Notes: generated by a model not told the origin, from the letters alone. Counted from the first letter of the stretch, positions 51,175-61,289 are shown. The stretch is 64,000 nt of DNA from Geomonas paludis (GCF_014193585.1 NZ_BLXY01000002.1:558001-622000), one strand, 5' to 3'. Numbers and translations: made by a program.

Positions 51175-53784
51175 ATGTCTGAAATGACGCCCATGATGCG
51201 GCAGTTCCTCGAGATTAAGGCAGAACACCCCGACGCCATCCTCTTTTTCCGATGCGGCGACTTCTACGAGATGTTCCTGGACGATGCGGTGAAGGCCTCC
51301 CGCATACTCGGTATCACCCTCACCTCGCGCAACAAAAACGCCGACGGTTCAGAGGTCCCCCTGTGCGGAGTCCCCTACCACTCCTGCGCCCCCTACATCG
51401 CCAAGCTGGTCGAGGCAGGCGAGAAGGTCGCCATCTGCGAGCAGGCGGAGGACCCCAAACTCGCCAAGGGGATCGTGAAGCGCGAGGTGGTCAAGGTGAT
51501 CACGCCGGGGCTCGTGGTCGAGGACGCCTCCCTTTCCCCCAAGGAAAACAACTACCTCTTGGCCCTTTGCTGTGACGGCGACTGCTACGGCCTCTCCTGC
51601 CTGGACCTCTCTACCGGCGAGTTCCGGGTCACCGAACTCTCCGGGCTGCAGGCCGCGCTGGCCGAGGTGGCCTGCATCGCGCCGCGCGAGATCATCCTCC
51701 CCTCCTCCTTCCGCGAGCCGCAACGGGCCAAGGAGATGGCGCCCGCCGCCACCGACCGCAGCGTCACCTACTTCGAGGAGTGGGTCTACGACAGCGACTA
51801 CTGCAACCGCCTGATCGGCAACCAGTTCAAGGGGGCCACCGCCGAGACCCTGGGGTGCCATGCCCTCCCGGTCGCGCTCCTCGCCGCGGGGGCCGTGCTG
51901 CACTACCTGGTGGACACGCAGAAGGGGAACGCCCCCCACGTCACCGGGATCACCCCGTACAACCAGAACCAGCACCTGCTCCTGGACGAGTCGACCCGGC
52001 GCAACCTGGAGCTGACCCAGACCATCTCCGACGGCAAGCGCAAGGGGGCGCTGCTGGGCCTCATGGACCGGACCGTCACCGCCATGGGGGGGAGAAAGCT
52101 CAAGCAGTGGATCAACTACCCGCTCATGGACCAGGAGAAGATCCGCGGCCGCCAGGACGCGCTGCAGGAACTGATCGAATTCCCCGGGGTGCGCGCCGAA
52201 CTGAAGACGCTCCTCTCCGGGGTCTACGACCTGGAGCGGCTGAACGGGCGCATCAGTCTCGCCTCCGCCTCCGCCAAGGACCTGGCCGCGCTCAAGGCGT
52301 CGCTGTCCCGGCTGCCGGCCATCAAGGACCAGGTGGCGGCCTGCGCGGCGCCCCTGTTGCAGGAGCTGAACGACGGCATCGATCCCCTCGCGGAGATCTG
52401 CGACCTGATCACCCGCGCCATCGTCGAGGATCCTCCCTTCGTGCTGCGCGACGGCGGCATCATCGCCGACGGCTACCACGCCGAGCTGGACGACCTGCGC
52501 GCCATCAGCCGCGAGGGTAAGGGGTTCATCGCCCGGCTGGAGGCCCAAGAGAAGGGGCGCACCGGGATCTCCTCGCTCAAGATCCGCTACAACAAGGTGT
52601 TCGGCTACTACATCGAGGTGACCAAGGCCAACGTATCCGCCATCCCCGAGGACTACATCAGGCGGCAGACCCTCGCCAACGCCGAGCGCTACATCACCCC
52701 GGAGCTCAAGGAATACGAGGAGAAAGTGCTCGGGGCCGAGGACCGCATCAAGGACCTCGAGTTCAACCTGTTCCAGGAGGTCCGCGAGGCCGCCGCGGCG
52801 CAGGGGGAGCGCATCGCCAGGAGCGCCGACCGCCTGGCCTGCCTGGACGTCCTGGCCTCCCTCGCCGAGCTCGCCCACGACAAGGGGTACTGCCGCCCCG
52901 AGGTGCACGAGGGGAGCGAGCTCTCCATCACCGAGGGGAGGCACCCGGTCATCGAGGACATGTACTCCTCCGAGCGCTTCGTCCCCAACGACACCCTGCT
53001 CGACAACGGCGAGAACCAACTCATCATCATCACCGGCCCCAACATGGCTGGTAAGTCGACCTTCATGCGCCAGGTGGCCCTGATCACCCTGATGGCGCAG
53101 ATGGGGAGCTTCGTCCCCGCCGAGAAGGCGCGCATCCCGCTGGTGGACCGCATCTTCACCCGCGTCGGTGCCTCGGACAACCTGGCCCGCGGCCACTCCA
53201 CCTTCATGGTGGAGATGATGGAGAGCGCCGCCATCCTGAGGGGGGCGACCGCGAAGAGCCTGGTGATCCTGGACGAGATCGGCCGCGGCACCTCCACCTT
53301 CGACGGGGTCTCCATCGCCTGGGCCGTCGCGGAGTTTTTGCACGACAACAAGGCCCACGCGGCCAAGACGCTCTTCGCCACGCACTACCACGAGCTCACC
53401 GAGCTCGCCGTGACCCGCCCCGGCATCAAGAACTTCAACATCGCGGTGCGCGAGTGGAACGAGCGCATCATCTTCCTGAGGAAGATCGTCCCGGGCGGCG
53501 CCTCGCACTCCTACGGCATCCAGGTGGCGCGCCTGGCCGGGCTCCCCCAGGCGGTGATCGACCGGGCCAAGGAGATCCTCGCCAACCTGGAAAAGGGAGA
53601 GTACGGCGAGGGGGGCGTGCCGCGACTGGCGCGGGGCAAGAAGAACCCGCCCCCCTCCCCCCAGCTCTCGCTTTTCGGCGGCGGGGACGACCTGATCCGG
53701 GAGAGGCTGAAAGGCGTCGAAGTGGCGCTGTTGACGCCGCTCGAGGCGTTGAACCTGGTGGACGAACTGAAGAGGATGATCTAG
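51175..53784 (+). CDS. mutS: DNA mismatch repair protein MutS
   Basis: 869 aa, normal length. Mismatch-binding domain I with [11 protein letters not shown] (the Phe-x-Glu wedge; Cys in place of the usual small/hydrophobic residue before GDFYE), connector, core/lever with [19 protein letters not shown], then the ATPase: Walker [10 protein letters not shown] near residue 621, [14 protein letters not shown], Walker [17 protein letters not shown] and [10 protein letters not shown]. The C-terminus has QLSLF, a beta-clamp binding motif. It recognises mismatches and recruits MutL. ATG chosen from promoter position and AAAAGG upstream. Followed 25 bp later by the amidase gene. Confidence 0.96.
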   Translation: MSEMTPMMRQFLEIKAEHPDAILFFRCGDFYEMFLDDAVKASRILGITLTSRNKNADGSEVPLCGVPYHSCAPYIAKLVEAGEKVAICEQAEDPKLAKGIVKREVVKVITPGLVVEDASLSPKENNYLLALCCDGDCYGLSCLDLSTGEFRVTELSGLQAALAEVACIAPREIILPSSFREPQRAKEMAPAATDRSVTYFEEWVYDSDYCNRLIGNQFKGATAETLGCHALPVALLAAGAVLHYLVDTQKGNAPHVTGITPYNQNQHLLLDESTRRNLELTQTISDGKRKGALLGLMDRTVTAMGGRKLKQWINYPLMDQEKIRGRQDALQELIEFPGVRAELKTLLSGVYDLERLNGRISLASASAKDLAALKASLSRLPAIKDQVAACAAPLLQELNDGIDPLAEICDLITRAIVEDPPFVLRDGGIIADGYHAELDDLRAISREGKGFIARLEAQEKGRTGISSLKIRYNKVFGYYIEVTKANVSAIPEDYIRRQTLANAERYITPELKEYEEKVLGAEDRIKDLEFNLFQEVREAAAAQGERIARSADRLACLDVLASLAELAHDKGYCRPEVHEGSELSITEGRHPVIEDMYSSERFVPNDTLLDNGENQLIIITGPNMAGKSTFMRQVALITLMAQMGSFVPAEKARIPLVDRIFTRVGASDNLARGHSTFMVEMMESAAILRGATAKSLVILDEIGRGTSTFDGVSIAWAVAEFLHDNKAHAAKTLFATHYHELTELAVTRPGIKNFNIAVREWNERIIFLRKIVPGGASHSYGIQVARLAGLPQAVIDRAKEILANLEKGEYGEGGVPRLARGKKNPPPSPQLSLFGGGDDLIRERLKGVEVALLTPLEALNLVDELKRMI

Positions 53785-53809
53785 ATGGCACCCACGAGAG
53801 GCAAGGCGC

Positions 53810-55081
53810 ATGAAGCGTAGGGAATTCGTGAAATACCTCGGGCTGGCCGCCCCCTACTGCCGCTGGCTCGCCTGCCGGGCCGTCGCGGCACAGGGCTCCA
53901 TGCTGCTCGCGCCGCTGTGGGCCGGTTCCGCGCAGGCCGCACCCGGCGCGCCCCTGGTGCCGGTAACCGAGCTGAAGCACTGGTCCACCCCGGACTACAC
54001 CAGGGTATCGATCACCCTGGACCAGGAGGTGCGTTTCGAGCACCACAAGCTCCCCAACCGGCTCTACCTCGACCTGCAGGGGACCCGCCTCAACCCCGGC
54101 GTGAAGGACCTCAACATCGGCGACGGACTGCTGAAAAGCGTGCGCATCGCGCAGTTCGCAGCCTCGACGGTACGCGTGGTGCTCGACCTGGACAGCATCA
54201 AGGAATACAAGGTCTTTACCTTTGCCGATCCCTACCGGGTCATCGTGGACGTGAAGGGGGACCGCAGGCAGGAGATCTCCGCGTCCAAGGAGGTCATCGA
54301 GAGCGCCCCTGCCGAGCCCAAGAGCGTGGAGAAGGTCAACCCGCCGGAGAAGGCCAAGCCGGTGGAGAAAGAGAAAGGTAAGCAGGCGAAGTTCAAGCCG
54401 GGGCGGATCCGCCGGATCGTGATCGACCCGGGGCACGGTGGCCATGATCCGGGCGCGGTAAGCCCGTCGGGGACGCGTGAGAAGGACATCGTGCTGCAGA
54501 TCGGCCTGGACCTGGCCCAGAAGATACGGGAGGAGCTCGGCCTCGATGTCGTCATGACCCGTTCCACCGACGTCTTCATCGAACTGCAGGAGCGCACCGC
54601 CATCGCCAACAAGGTGGGGGCGGACCTCTTCGTCTCCATCCACGCCAACGCCTCGCTCAACCGCAACGCCAACGGGATCGAGACCTACTACCTGAACCTC
54701 GCCAAGACGGAGAAGGTGGCCCAGCTGGCCGCCAAGGAGAACGGGACCTCCCTGGAGAAGGTCAGCACGCTGCAGGCGATCCTCTTCGACCTGATGGCCA
54801 ACTACAAGCTGAACGACTCCGCCCACCTGGCCGACGAGGTGCAGAAGTCGCTCTACAAGAAGGCCCAGACCGGCTACCCCACTGTGAAGAACCTCGGGGT
54901 GAAGCAGGGCCCCTTCTACGTCCTCGTGGGCGCCACCATGCCCAGCATCCTGGTGGAGACCGCGTTCTTGAGCAACGAAAAGGACGAGCAGAAGCTCAAG
55001 GACCCGCACTACCAGGCACTCACCGCCGACGGGATCCTCGCCGGGATCAAGGGGTACATCACCAGCCTCAACAAGGCGTGA
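53810..55081 (+). CDS. N-acetylmuramoyl-L-alanine amidase (AmiC-like, AMIN + Amidase_3)
   Basis: 423 aa. A twin-arginine-like signal (MKRREFVKYLGLAAP) is followed by a low-complexity stretch, an AMIN domain (about 55-150: YTRVSITLDQEVRFEHHKLP, RVVLDLDSIKEYKVF), a Lys/Glu/Pro-rich linker (about 160-195) and the zinc amidase: RIVIDPGHGGHDPGA (first His), SGTREKDIVLQI (Glu ligand), DLFVSIHANAS (second His) and ILVETAFLSN (catalytic Glu). It cuts peptide stems from peptidoglycan during cell separation; AMIN domains target the septum. Probably co-transcribed with mutS. Confidence 0.92.
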   Translation: MKRREFVKYLGLAAPYCRWLACRAVAAQGSMLLAPLWAGSAQAAPGAPLVPVTELKHWSTPDYTRVSITLDQEVRFEHHKLPNRLYLDLQGTRLNPGVKDLNIGDGLLKSVRIAQFAASTVRVVLDLDSIKEYKVFTFADPYRVIVDVKGDRRQEISASKEVIESAPAEPKSVEKVNPPEKAKPVEKEKGKQAKFKPGRIRRIVIDPGHGGHDPGAVSPSGTREKDIVLQIGLDLAQKIREELGLDVVMTRSTDVFIELQERTAIANKVGADLFVSIHANASLNRNANGIETYYLNLAKTEKVAQLAAKENGTSLEKVSTLQAILFDLMANYKLNDSAHLADEVQKSLYKKAQTGYPTVKNLGVKQGPFYVLVGATMPSILVETAFLSNEKDEQKLKDPHYQALTADGILAGIKGYITSLNKA

Positions 55082-55105
55082 GCAACCGGCGGTGTACCGT
55101 TTCCT

Positions 55106-55215
55106 GCTCTCCCCCTCCCTTGACGGGAGGGGGCAGGGGGGTGGGTGAAGCCGCAACATATGGAATAGGTGGCACCCTCCCCCACCCCCTACCCCCCTCC
55201 CGCATGGGGAGAGGG
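55106..55215. repeat. G/C-rich intergenic inverted repeat
   Basis: CCCCCTCCC (55111-55119) pairs with GGGAGGGGG (55125-55133); further on, a C-run block (CACCCTCCCCCACCCCCTAC) faces the earlier GCAGGGGGGTGGGTG, so the whole element can fold on itself, with a second small hairpin CTCCCGCATGGGGAG. It resembles dispersed intergenic elements; no coding content. Confidence 0.6.
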
Positions 55216-55245
55216 AATAGCGCGAAGGAAGGCGTATAAAATAAA

Positions 55246-55276
55246 AAAAAAGGCCGGCATGATGCCGGCCTTTTTC
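55246..55276. terminator. Bidirectional Rho-independent terminator
   Basis: AAAAAGGCCGGCA, 3-nt loop, TGCCGGCCTTTTT: a perfect palindrome with A and T tracts on both sides. It serves both the amidase gene and the convergent zinc-ribbon gene. Confidence 0.92.
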
Positions 55277-55303
55277 TTATTGTCCTCTGCCTGCTTGTTC
55301 CGA

Positions 55304-57310
55304 TTACTGCCCTGAAGCCACCGTGGAACCGACCACCTCGACGCCGAAATCGGCAGCCTCCTTGGGCACGTTGGCGATAGCCACCACGAAACCGATGGAC
55401 TGGTCCGGCTTGACACCGAGGTTGGAAAGTGAGTCGCCGAACTGGTTGTTCATGATGGACTCGATCTTGGTCATGGGGAGCGTGCTCAGTTGCTCCGCCG
55501 ACAGACGGTTGCCGCAGTAGGCGGTCTTTTGCACCAGCACTTTGCCGGCCTTGTCGAAGATGCTCACCTTCACCTGGATGGAGGCGCGCGCCTTGCGGTA
55601 GGAATTGACCGCCTCGCCGTTGACAACGAACAGCTCACCGGCCTCCTTGTTCTGGTGGAAGGAAGCCAGGGCGTTCTTGATGGTGATGCGCCCCTCCTCC
55701 GGGACCTCCATGCCGAACCACTTGGCTACGAAGCCGATGCCGTACTGGTCCAGCTTCTTCATGGCCTCGGGGCCGCTTTGCAGCAGGTACAGCCCGGCCC
55801 CGCTCAGGGCCAGCACCACGACCACGCAGATGGCAACGATGGCGATGGTGACCACGGAACGTCCCTTGCGCCGGGAGGAAATCGACAGCGGCGGCAGTTC
55901 CTCTTCGCCCCCTTCCTCCGGAACGGCAGCAGCGAAGGACTTGTCGCCGAAGCTGAAGTCGAGGGAGGACTTGGCGGCGGGCTTAGTCTCGGCGGTTGCA
56001 CCGGGCACGGCCGCCGCTTCCTTATCCTCAGCGACAGCGGCTGCCAGTCCCGCAGCGGCAACCGCCGCAGGAGCAGCTGCAGGAGCAGCCTGGTCCGTCT
56101 CCGGCTCGGCCTTGGCCGCTTCGGAAAAGGAAAAGTCGCCGAAGCTGAACTCCTCGTCCTGGGCCGGGGCAGCCACCTTTTCAGCAGTTGCCTTGTTGAA
56201 AGCCGAGCTGTCCCCGGTGTCCTCGCTGGGGGCTTCGGCTAGCGTGTCGTCGAAAGAGAAGCTCCCGGCTTCCGGCCCGGCAGGCTCTTCCTGGGCGGGA
56301 GGCGCCGGCTCCTCGAAGGAGAAATCACCGAAGTCCAAAGAATCTGCGCCAGCGCCAGGGGCAGGCTGTTCCTGGGGAGCAGCAGCCGGTTCCTCGAAGG
56401 AGAAGTCACCGAAATCCGTGGATTCAGCGGCAGGTGCGGCTTCCTCCTTGGCAGGTGCCGGTGTCTCGTCAAAGGAAAATTCGCCGAAATCCGGCTCGGC
56501 GGCAGGCGCTTCCGGGGGAGCCGCCTCAGCCGGGGCAGAGGTCTCCTCGAAGGAGAACTCGCCGAAGTCGAAGGCGTCGGCCGCGGGTTCGGCGGGGGCA
56601 GCGGCCTCTTCCTTGGGCGCGGGCGCAGTTTCCTCGAATGAGAACTCGCCAAAATCAAGCCCATCCGCTGCCGGCGGCGCGGCCTCCTCCTGCGTGGCTG
56701 CCGTCCCAGGCTCATCGAAGGAAAACTCGCCGAAGTCCAGGGAAGAATCTGCGGCAGCCGGTGCGGGTTCCTCTTTTGCCGCCGGCGCCTCGTCGAAGGA
56801 GAGCTCGCCGAAATCAAGGTCTGCCGCTGGCGCGGCCGGGGCCGTAGGTGCGGCAGCAACCGGCTCCTCGTTGAACTCGAACTCGCCGAAATCGCTCTCG
56901 GCGGCGGCCGGAGCCTCTTTCCCCGCCGGCATGCCGGTTTCCAGGTTGATGTCGCCGAAATCGATATCGCCTGCGGCGGCTGCGGGTGCGGCCGGTGCGG
57001 GTGCGGGCTCGGGTTCAAAGCCGAAACTGGCAAGGTCCTCCTGGTCCGGCTGGGGAGCTGCTGCCCCGAACCCGGGGGCGGCGGTTTCCTTGCCGGCCTG
57101 AGCGTCTGCCGGTTCCTGTTCGGCCTGTGCCGGGGCCTGCGCCCCCAGTCCGGACAAAAGGGCGTCGAAGTCCGACTCTTCCGCCTTCTGCTCGGCACCG
57201 GCCACGAAGACGTGCCGGCACTTGGAGCAACGGACCTTGACACCGCCCGGCTTCAGCTTGGAATCGTCCAGCCTGAACTTCGTATTGCACTGGTCGCATT
57301 GAAGAATCAT
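55304..57310 (-). CDS. Zinc-ribbon (MJ0042) protein with DFGEFSFEE repeats, TM helix and DUF3426-like domain
   Basis: 668 aa from the ATG at 57310 (GGAGGGG upstream). Residues 1-38 are an MJ0042 zinc ribbon: CDQCNTKFRLDD...VRCSKCRHVF, four Cys. Residues about 100-450 are low-complexity Ala/Pro/Glu linkers separating 10-12 copies of a short motif, DFGEFSFEE or close variants, every 20-35 residues. A basic RRKGR precedes a membrane helix near 497-520 (VVTIAIVAICVVVVLALSG), then a periplasmic C-terminal domain (ITIKNALASFHQNKEAGELF...), similar to DUF3426. Function unknown; the repeats look like linear docking motifs on a flexible tether. Own sigma-70 promoter. Confidence 0.82.
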   Translation of the reverse strand: MILQCDQCNTKFRLDDSKLKPGGVKVRCSKCRHVFVAGAEQKAEESDFDALLSGLGAQAPAQAEQEPADAQAGKETAAPGFGAAAPQPDQEDLASFGFEPEPAPAPAAPAAAAGDIDFGDINLETGMPAGKEAPAAAESDFGEFEFNEEPVAAAPTAPAAPAADLDFGELSFDEAPAAKEEPAPAAADSSLDFGEFSFDEPGTAATQEEAAPPAADGLDFGEFSFEETAPAPKEEAAAPAEPAADAFDFGEFSFEETSAPAEAAPPEAPAAEPDFGEFSFDETPAPAKEEAAPAAESTDFGDFSFEEPAAAPQEQPAPGAGADSLDFGDFSFEEPAPPAQEEPAGPEAGSFSFDDTLAEAPSEDTGDSSAFNKATAEKVAAPAQDEEFSFGDFSFSEAAKAEPETDQAAPAAAPAAVAAAGLAAAVAEDKEAAAVPGATAETKPAAKSSLDFSFGDKSFAAAVPEEGGEEELPPLSISSRRKGRSVVTIAIVAICVVVVLALSGAGLYLLQSGPEAMKKLDQYGIGFVAKWFGMEVPEEGRITIKNALASFHQNKEAGELFVVNGEAVNSYRKARASIQVKVSIFDKAGKVLVQKTAYCGNRLSAEQLSTLPMTKIESIMNNQFGDSLSNLGVKPDQSIGFVVAIANVPKEAADFGVEVVGSTVASGQ

Positions 57311-57358
57311 CGACCCCTCCGGAATGTTTGGATCTTCCATTAATTTTCTCAACGGTTT

Positions 57359-57387
57359 CCTATAACAGAAGCAAATTATAGTGTCAA
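57359..57387 (-). promoter_or_regulatory. Sigma-70-type promoter of the zinc-ribbon gene
   Basis: Minus strand TTGACA (perfect -35), 17 bp, TATAGG. Lies about 49 bp before the start at 57310. Confidence 0.7.
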
Positions 57388-57465
57388 TGATTCTGGTCGC
57401 CCCGGCACCTTTGTGGTATATATAGCCGGTGTGCCGCATCCCAGCGAAATCTTAAGAGGAACACC

Positions 57466-58164
57466 ATGCCCCAGACCCGTTTTGTATACCTTTTGTTCTT
57501 GTTGCTCACCCTGTGCGGCGCCACCGTCGCCCTGGCGGCGCCGGAACTCGTCGTAGACCGCGGTAGTTTCAACTTCGGCACCGTTGCCCAGGGCAAGAAA
57601 GTCCAGCATACCTTCACCATCAGGAACAACGGCGATGCCCCCCTGCAGATCAAGAAGCTGGACGCCTCCTGCGGCTGCACCGCTGCCAAGCCCTCCACCT
57701 CGGTGGTCTCCCCCGGCAAAACGGCCGAGATCGAGGTCACCTTCGACTCCGGCTCGTTCTCCGGCAAGATAGAGAAGACCGTGACCCTCACCAGCAACGC
57801 CGGCAGGACCCCGGTTTACACCTTCACCATCGAGGGGACGGTGCTCGAGCAGCTCCAGGTAACGCCGCGGCAGGTAAGCCTCGGCGCCGTGAGCAGCAGC
57901 ACCGCCACGCAGAGCAAAGTGAGCGTCACCAACAACAGCAACGTGACGGTGAAGCTCTTGAACGTGAGCGTCACCTCCTCGTCGCTGCAGATCAAGCCCA
58001 CCATCAGGAAAGCAGAATTGAAACCGGGAGAGAGCGGCACCATCGAGATATCGGTGCTGGCAAAGCCCGAGGCGAAGATCCTGAGCGGGTACCTGCATAT
58101 CAGCACCAGCCATCCGCAGAAGAAAGAGATCACCGTGCCGGTGTACGGCTCCATCCAGAAGTGA
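57466..58164 (+). CDS. DUF1573 (ASH-like) secreted protein
   Basis: 232 aa. Signal peptide MPQTRFVYLLFLLLTLCGATVALA. First domain is DUF1573: FNFGTVAQGKKVQHTFTIRN, NNGDAPLQIKKLDASCGCTA and SPGKTAEIEVTFDSG; CGC is a hallmark of the family. A second, similar beta-sandwich follows from about residue 120 (VTPRQVSLGAVSSSTATQSK; SGTIEISVLAKPEAK). Such Ig-like folds act as periplasmic binding or scaffold modules; no enzyme activity is expected. Divergent from the zinc-ribbon gene. No confident promoter found. Confidence 0.85.
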   Translation: MPQTRFVYLLFLLLTLCGATVALAAPELVVDRGSFNFGTVAQGKKVQHTFTIRNNGDAPLQIKKLDASCGCTAAKPSTSVVSPGKTAEIEVTFDSGSFSGKIEKTVTLTSNAGRTPVYTFTIEGTVLEQLQVTPRQVSLGAVSSSTATQSKVSVTNNSNVTVKLLNVSVTSSSLQIKPTIRKAELKPGESGTIEISVLAKPEAKILSGYLHISTSHPQKKEITVPVYGSIQK

Positions 58165-58181
58165 TTTTTTAAAGTTTCATC

Positions 58182-58210
58182 TTGAGTTGGTTCTCAAAAT
58201 AGTGTAGTAA
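58182..58210 (+). promoter_or_regulatory. Possible tRNA-Arg promoter
   Basis: TTGAGT (58182-58187), 17 bp, TAGTAA (58205-58210), ending 14 bp before the tRNA. Weak -10. Confidence 0.4.
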
Positions 58211-58223
58211 TGAGTTCTTTCCC

Positions 58224-58300
58224 GGGCGGGTAGCTCAGTTGGATAGAGTACTGGCCTCCGAAGCCAGGGGTCACGGGTTCGAATCCCGTCTCGCCCACCA
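58224..58300 (+). tRNA. tRNA-Arg (anticodon CCG)
   Basis: 77 nt, full cloverleaf: acceptor GGGCGGG/CTCGCCC (one G-T pair), D arm TAGCTCAGTTGGATAGAGTA, anticodon stem CTGGC/GCCAG with loop CTCCGAA (CCG reads codon CGG), T arm ACGGGTTCGAATCCCGT, discriminator A and encoded CCA. Confidence 0.98.
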
Positions 58301-58330
58301 GCTTAAATTCAGACATACCAGTCTAGACAG

Positions 58331-58360
58331 AAGGCCCTGAGAGATCAGGGCCTTTTTGTT
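58331..58360 (+). terminator. Terminator after tRNA-Arg
   Basis: AAGGCCCTGA (58331-58340), loop GAGA, TCAGGGCCTT (58345-58354), then TTTGTTT. Confidence 0.92.
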
Positions 58361-58396
58361 TGCCCGCCTCCCGTTGTTCATGAACATTTCCGCGAA

Positions 58397-58414
58397 CTGT
58401 AACGAAGCTGTAAC
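58397..58414 (+). promoter_or_regulatory. Pho box before pstC
   Basis: CTGTAACGAAGCTGTAAC: two perfect 7-bp direct repeats with a 4-bp spacer, the layout bound by PhoB-type regulators (CTGTCAT-N4-CTGTCAT). 80 bp before the pstC start. Predicts induction under phosphate limitation. Confidence 0.82.
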
Positions 58415-58494
58415 ATCCATGTCCCAAGCTATGGGCGTATCAGAAGCGGTCCCCCGAGGCACAACCGGGAGACCATCCACTCGGAGGAAGCTAC

Positions 58495-59499
58495 GTGGAG
58501 TTAGAGATGCGTTCCTGCTGCACACATGAGACGGACCGGCCGGCCGCGGCGAGCAAAAAAACGGAGCCGGCCCTGGCCAGGAAACTGGGGGGGGACGCCG
58601 TCTTTCGGTACCTGACCACCTTTTTCGCCTTCAGCATACTCGCCATCCTGGCGCTCATGCTGTACGAGATGACCGGAGAGAGCCTGCCCGCCATCAAGGA
58701 ATTCGGCTGGAAGTTCGTGGGATCGAAGGATTGGGACGCGGTGCAGGGACATTTCGGCGCCCTCCCCTACCTGTACGGATCGGTGGTGTCATCGGTGCTG
58801 GCCTTGCTGCTCGCCACTCCCTTGAGCATCGGCGCGGCGCTCTTCATTACTGAGGTGGCGCCCGGGCGGCTCGGGGCCCTGGTGGCGCCGCTGGTGGAGT
58901 TGCTGGCCGCCATCCCCTCGGTCATCTACGGGCTCTGGGGGGTGCTGGTCATGGCGCCCTGGCTGCAGAGTACGGTCCAGCCCTTCCTGATCGAGCATTT
59001 CGGCTTTGTGCCGTTCTTCGAGGGGGCGCCCTACGGAGTCAGCATGCTGGCCGCCATCTTCATCCTGATGATCATGGTAGTGCCCATCATCACCTCCATC
59101 ACCCGCGAGGTGCTGCTGGCGGTGCCGCAGAGCCAGAAGGAGGCGGCCATCGCCCTGGGCGCCACCCGCTGGGAGACCATCAGGGTCGCCATCCTCCCCT
59201 ACGGCAAGTCCGGTATCCTGGGCGCCGCCATCCTCGGGCTGGGGCGGGCCATCGGCGAAACCATGGCCGTGACCATGGTGATCGGCAACGCACCCAACAT
59301 ATCGCTTTCCCTGCTCTCCCCTGCCTACACCATGCCCAGCGTCATCGCCAACGAGTTTGCCGAGACCACTTCCAAGCTGCACGCCTCCGCACTCATGGAA
59401 ATCGGACTGATCCTGATGGTGGTCACCCTGGTCGTGAACGCCCTGGCGCGGCTTTTGATCTGGAGCGTGTCCAGAAGCGCCCAGGGAGGTGCGGCATGA
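58495..59499 (+). CDS. pstC: Phosphate ABC transporter permease PstC
   Basis: 334 aa from a GTG at 58495 with GGAGGA 7 bp upstream (an ATG at 58507 is possible). Six membrane helices and the ABC permease loop EAAIALGATRWETIRVAILP (EAA motif), typical PstC stretches IPSVIYGLWGVLVMAPWL and GLGRAIGETMAVTMVIGNA. It forms the channel with PstA. A cytoplasmic N-terminal tail of about 35 residues is slightly long. First gene after the Pho box; no pstS comes before it. Its TGA overlaps the pstA ATG. Confidence 0.94.
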   Translation: MELEMRSCCTHETDRPAAASKKTEPALARKLGGDAVFRYLTTFFAFSILAILALMLYEMTGESLPAIKEFGWKFVGSKDWDAVQGHFGALPYLYGSVVSSVLALLLATPLSIGAALFITEVAPGRLGALVAPLVELLAAIPSVIYGLWGVLVMAPWLQSTVQPFLIEHFGFVPFFEGAPYGVSMLAAIFILMIMVVPIITSITREVLLAVPQSQKEAAIALGATRWETIRVAILPYGKSGILGAAILGLGRAIGETMAVTMVIGNAPNISLSLLSPAYTMPSVIANEFAETTSKLHASALMEIGLILMVVTLVVNALARLLIWSVSRSAQGGAA

Positions 59500-60338
59500 T
59501 GCAGAGCGTTACCTGCCGCAAGATAAAGAACCACCTGATGAGCGGCGTCATGCTGGCCTGCACCCTGGCCGTGCTGATTCCTCTGGGGCTCATCTTCTTC
59601 CACATCCTGAAGATGGGGGTGAGCTCGCTCTCCCTGGACTTCTTCACCCATGTGCCCGCGCCGACCGGCGAACCGGGCGGGGGCATGGCCAACGGCATGT
59701 TCGGCTCGGCGCTCATGATCGCGGGAGCCTCCCTGATCGGGCTTCCCATCGGGATACTGGGGGCCATCTACCTGTCCGAGTTCGGAGGTTCCAAGGTGTC
59801 GACCGTGATCCGGTTCGCCGCCGACGTCCTTTCGGGCACCCCGTCCATCATCACCGGCATGGTCGCCTACACGCTGCTCGTGGTGCCGATGAAGGGCTTT
59901 TCCGGCCTGGCCGGATCGGTGGCGCTGGCCATGATCATGATCCCCATCGTGCTGCGCACCACCGAGGAGCAGTTGAAGATGGTCCCGGGCTCGCTGCGCG
60001 AGGCCTCGCTGGCGCTCGGCGTCCCCTTCTGGCGCACCAGCCTCAAGGTCACCCTGAGAAGCGCCCTCTCCGGCGTGCTCACCGGGATCCTTCTGGCCGT
60101 GGCCAGGATCGCCGGCGAAACGGCGCCGCTTCTGTTCACCGCGCTCGGGAACCAGTTCTGGAGCAAGAACGTGCTGCAACCGATGGCGGCGCTCCCCCTG
60201 CAGATCTTCAGCTTCGCCATCGCACCCTACGAGGACTGGCACCGGCTGGCCTGGGCCGGCGCCCTGGTGCTGGTAACGGTAATGTTCGCCCTGAGCCTCA
60301 CCGCCCGCTACTTCGGCAGGATGAAGCAGGCTGGGTAA
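59496..60338 (+). CDS. pstA: Phosphate ABC transporter permease PstA
   Basis: 280 aa, six membrane helices. The EAA loop is [20 protein letters not shown], with [20 protein letters not shown] and [20 protein letters not shown], as usual in PstA. Overlaps pstC by 4 bp (ATGA). A gap of 118 bp before pstB contains a run of purine-rich repeats (AAGATTGAGACCAAGATCAA) with no evident function. Confidence 0.94.
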   Translation: MMQSVTCRKIKNHLMSGVMLACTLAVLIPLGLIFFHILKMGVSSLSLDFFTHVPAPTGEPGGGMANGMFGSALMIAGASLIGLPIGILGAIYLSEFGGSKVSTVIRFAADVLSGTPSIITGMVAYTLLVVPMKGFSGLAGSVALAMIMIPIVLRTTEEQLKMVPGSLREASLALGVPFWRTSLKVTLRSALSGVLTGILLAVARIAGETAPLLFTALGNQFWSKNVLQPMAALPLQIFSFAIAPYEDWHRLAWAGALVLVTVMFALSLTARYFGRMKQAG

Positions 60339-60456
60339 AAGACGGACTAAGATTGAGACCAAGATCAAGATTAAGTTGAGGTTGTGGTTCAGGTTGTGGC
60401 CGCAGGCTGCGGGGGTTGCACCAGCTTCAACGTCTAACGGGATGCGAGAGGAAAAG

Positions 60457-61215
60457 ATGAACAACAAGGTAAAGCTGGAACAGGTCAACATACACTTCGG
60501 CAGGACTCACGCCGTGCGCGACATCAGCATGACCTTCCCGGAGAACAGCGTCACCGCCATCATCGGACCGTCCGGCTGCGGCAAATCGACACTCTTGCGC
60601 TCGATGAACAGGATGCACGACCTGGTCGCATCGGCGCGGGTCACCGGAAAGATCCTGGTCGATGACGGCGACATCTATGAGAAAGGAGTGGACCCGGTAG
60701 CCATCCGCCGCCGCGTCGGTATGGTGTTCCAGAAGCCGAACCCCTTTCCCGCCATGTCCATCTACGACAACGTCATCGCCGGTTACAAGCTGAACGGCAG
60801 GCTGCCGCGCGAGGAGGCGGACGAGATCGTCGAGAGCTGCCTGAAGCGCGTGGCGCTCTGGGACGAGGTGAAGGATCGCCTGAAGAGCAGCGCCATGATG
60901 CTCTCCGGCGGCCAGCAGCAGCGCCTTTGCATCGCACGCACCATTGCGGTGAAGCCGGAAGTGATCCTCATGGACGAGCCCGCCTCCGCCCTCGACCCCA
61001 TCTCGACCTTGAAGATCGAGGAACTGATCGAGGAGTTGAAGGAACGCTACACCATCATCATCGTCACCCACAACATGCAGCAGGCGGCGCGCGTCTCCGA
61101 CTACACGGCGTTCTTGTACATGGGGGACCTGGTCGAGTGCGGCGAGACCAAGAAGATCTTCACCACCCCCGAAGAGAAGCGGACCGAGGACTACATCACC
61201 GGACGTTTCGGCTAA
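60457..61215 (+). CDS. pstB: Phosphate ABC transporter ATP-binding protein PstB
   Basis: 252 aa from the ATG at 60457 (GAGAGGA upstream); upstream in-frame codons read spacer. Walker [11 protein letters not shown]-loop [10 protein letters not shown], signature LSGGQQQRL, Walker [15 protein letters not shown]-loop IVTHNMQQA. Energises phosphate import with PstC/PstA. Followed by a palindromic repeat and phoU. Confidence 0.96.
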   Translation: MNNKVKLEQVNIHFGRTHAVRDISMTFPENSVTAIIGPSGCGKSTLLRSMNRMHDLVASARVTGKILVDDGDIYEKGVDPVAIRRRVGMVFQKPNPFPAMSIYDNVIAGYKLNGRLPREEADEIVESCLKRVALWDEVKDRLKSSAMMLSGGQQQRLCIARTIAVKPEVILMDEPASALDPISTLKIEELIEELKERYTIIIVTHNMQQAARVSDYTAFLYMGDLVECGETKKIFTTPEEKRTEDYITGRFG

Positions 61216-61222
61216 AGACAAA

Positions 61223-61252
61223 GGGGACAGGCACCTTGCGGAGCCAGTCCCC
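61223..61252. repeat. Palindromic element, copy 1
   Basis: GGGGACAGGCACC (61223-61235), loop TTGC, GGAGCCAGTCCCC (61240-61252). The stem is interrupted by two symmetric A-A mismatches. Same element as at 63316-63345 (inverted) and 63393-63420. Lies in the pstB-phoU gap. Confidence 0.8.
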
Positions 61253-61289
61253 CTCAGACAAACGAAACCAGGACAGACCGGAGACAACT

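Noticed and set aside
51349-53811. 820-codon frame antisense to mutS
   Set aside because: Exact shadow of a certain gene with the same antisense composition; no start site or domain.
58224-58300. tRNA-Arg as an attachment site for an integrated element
   Set aside because: No integrase, no repeated tRNA 3' end, and normal housekeeping genes on both sides.
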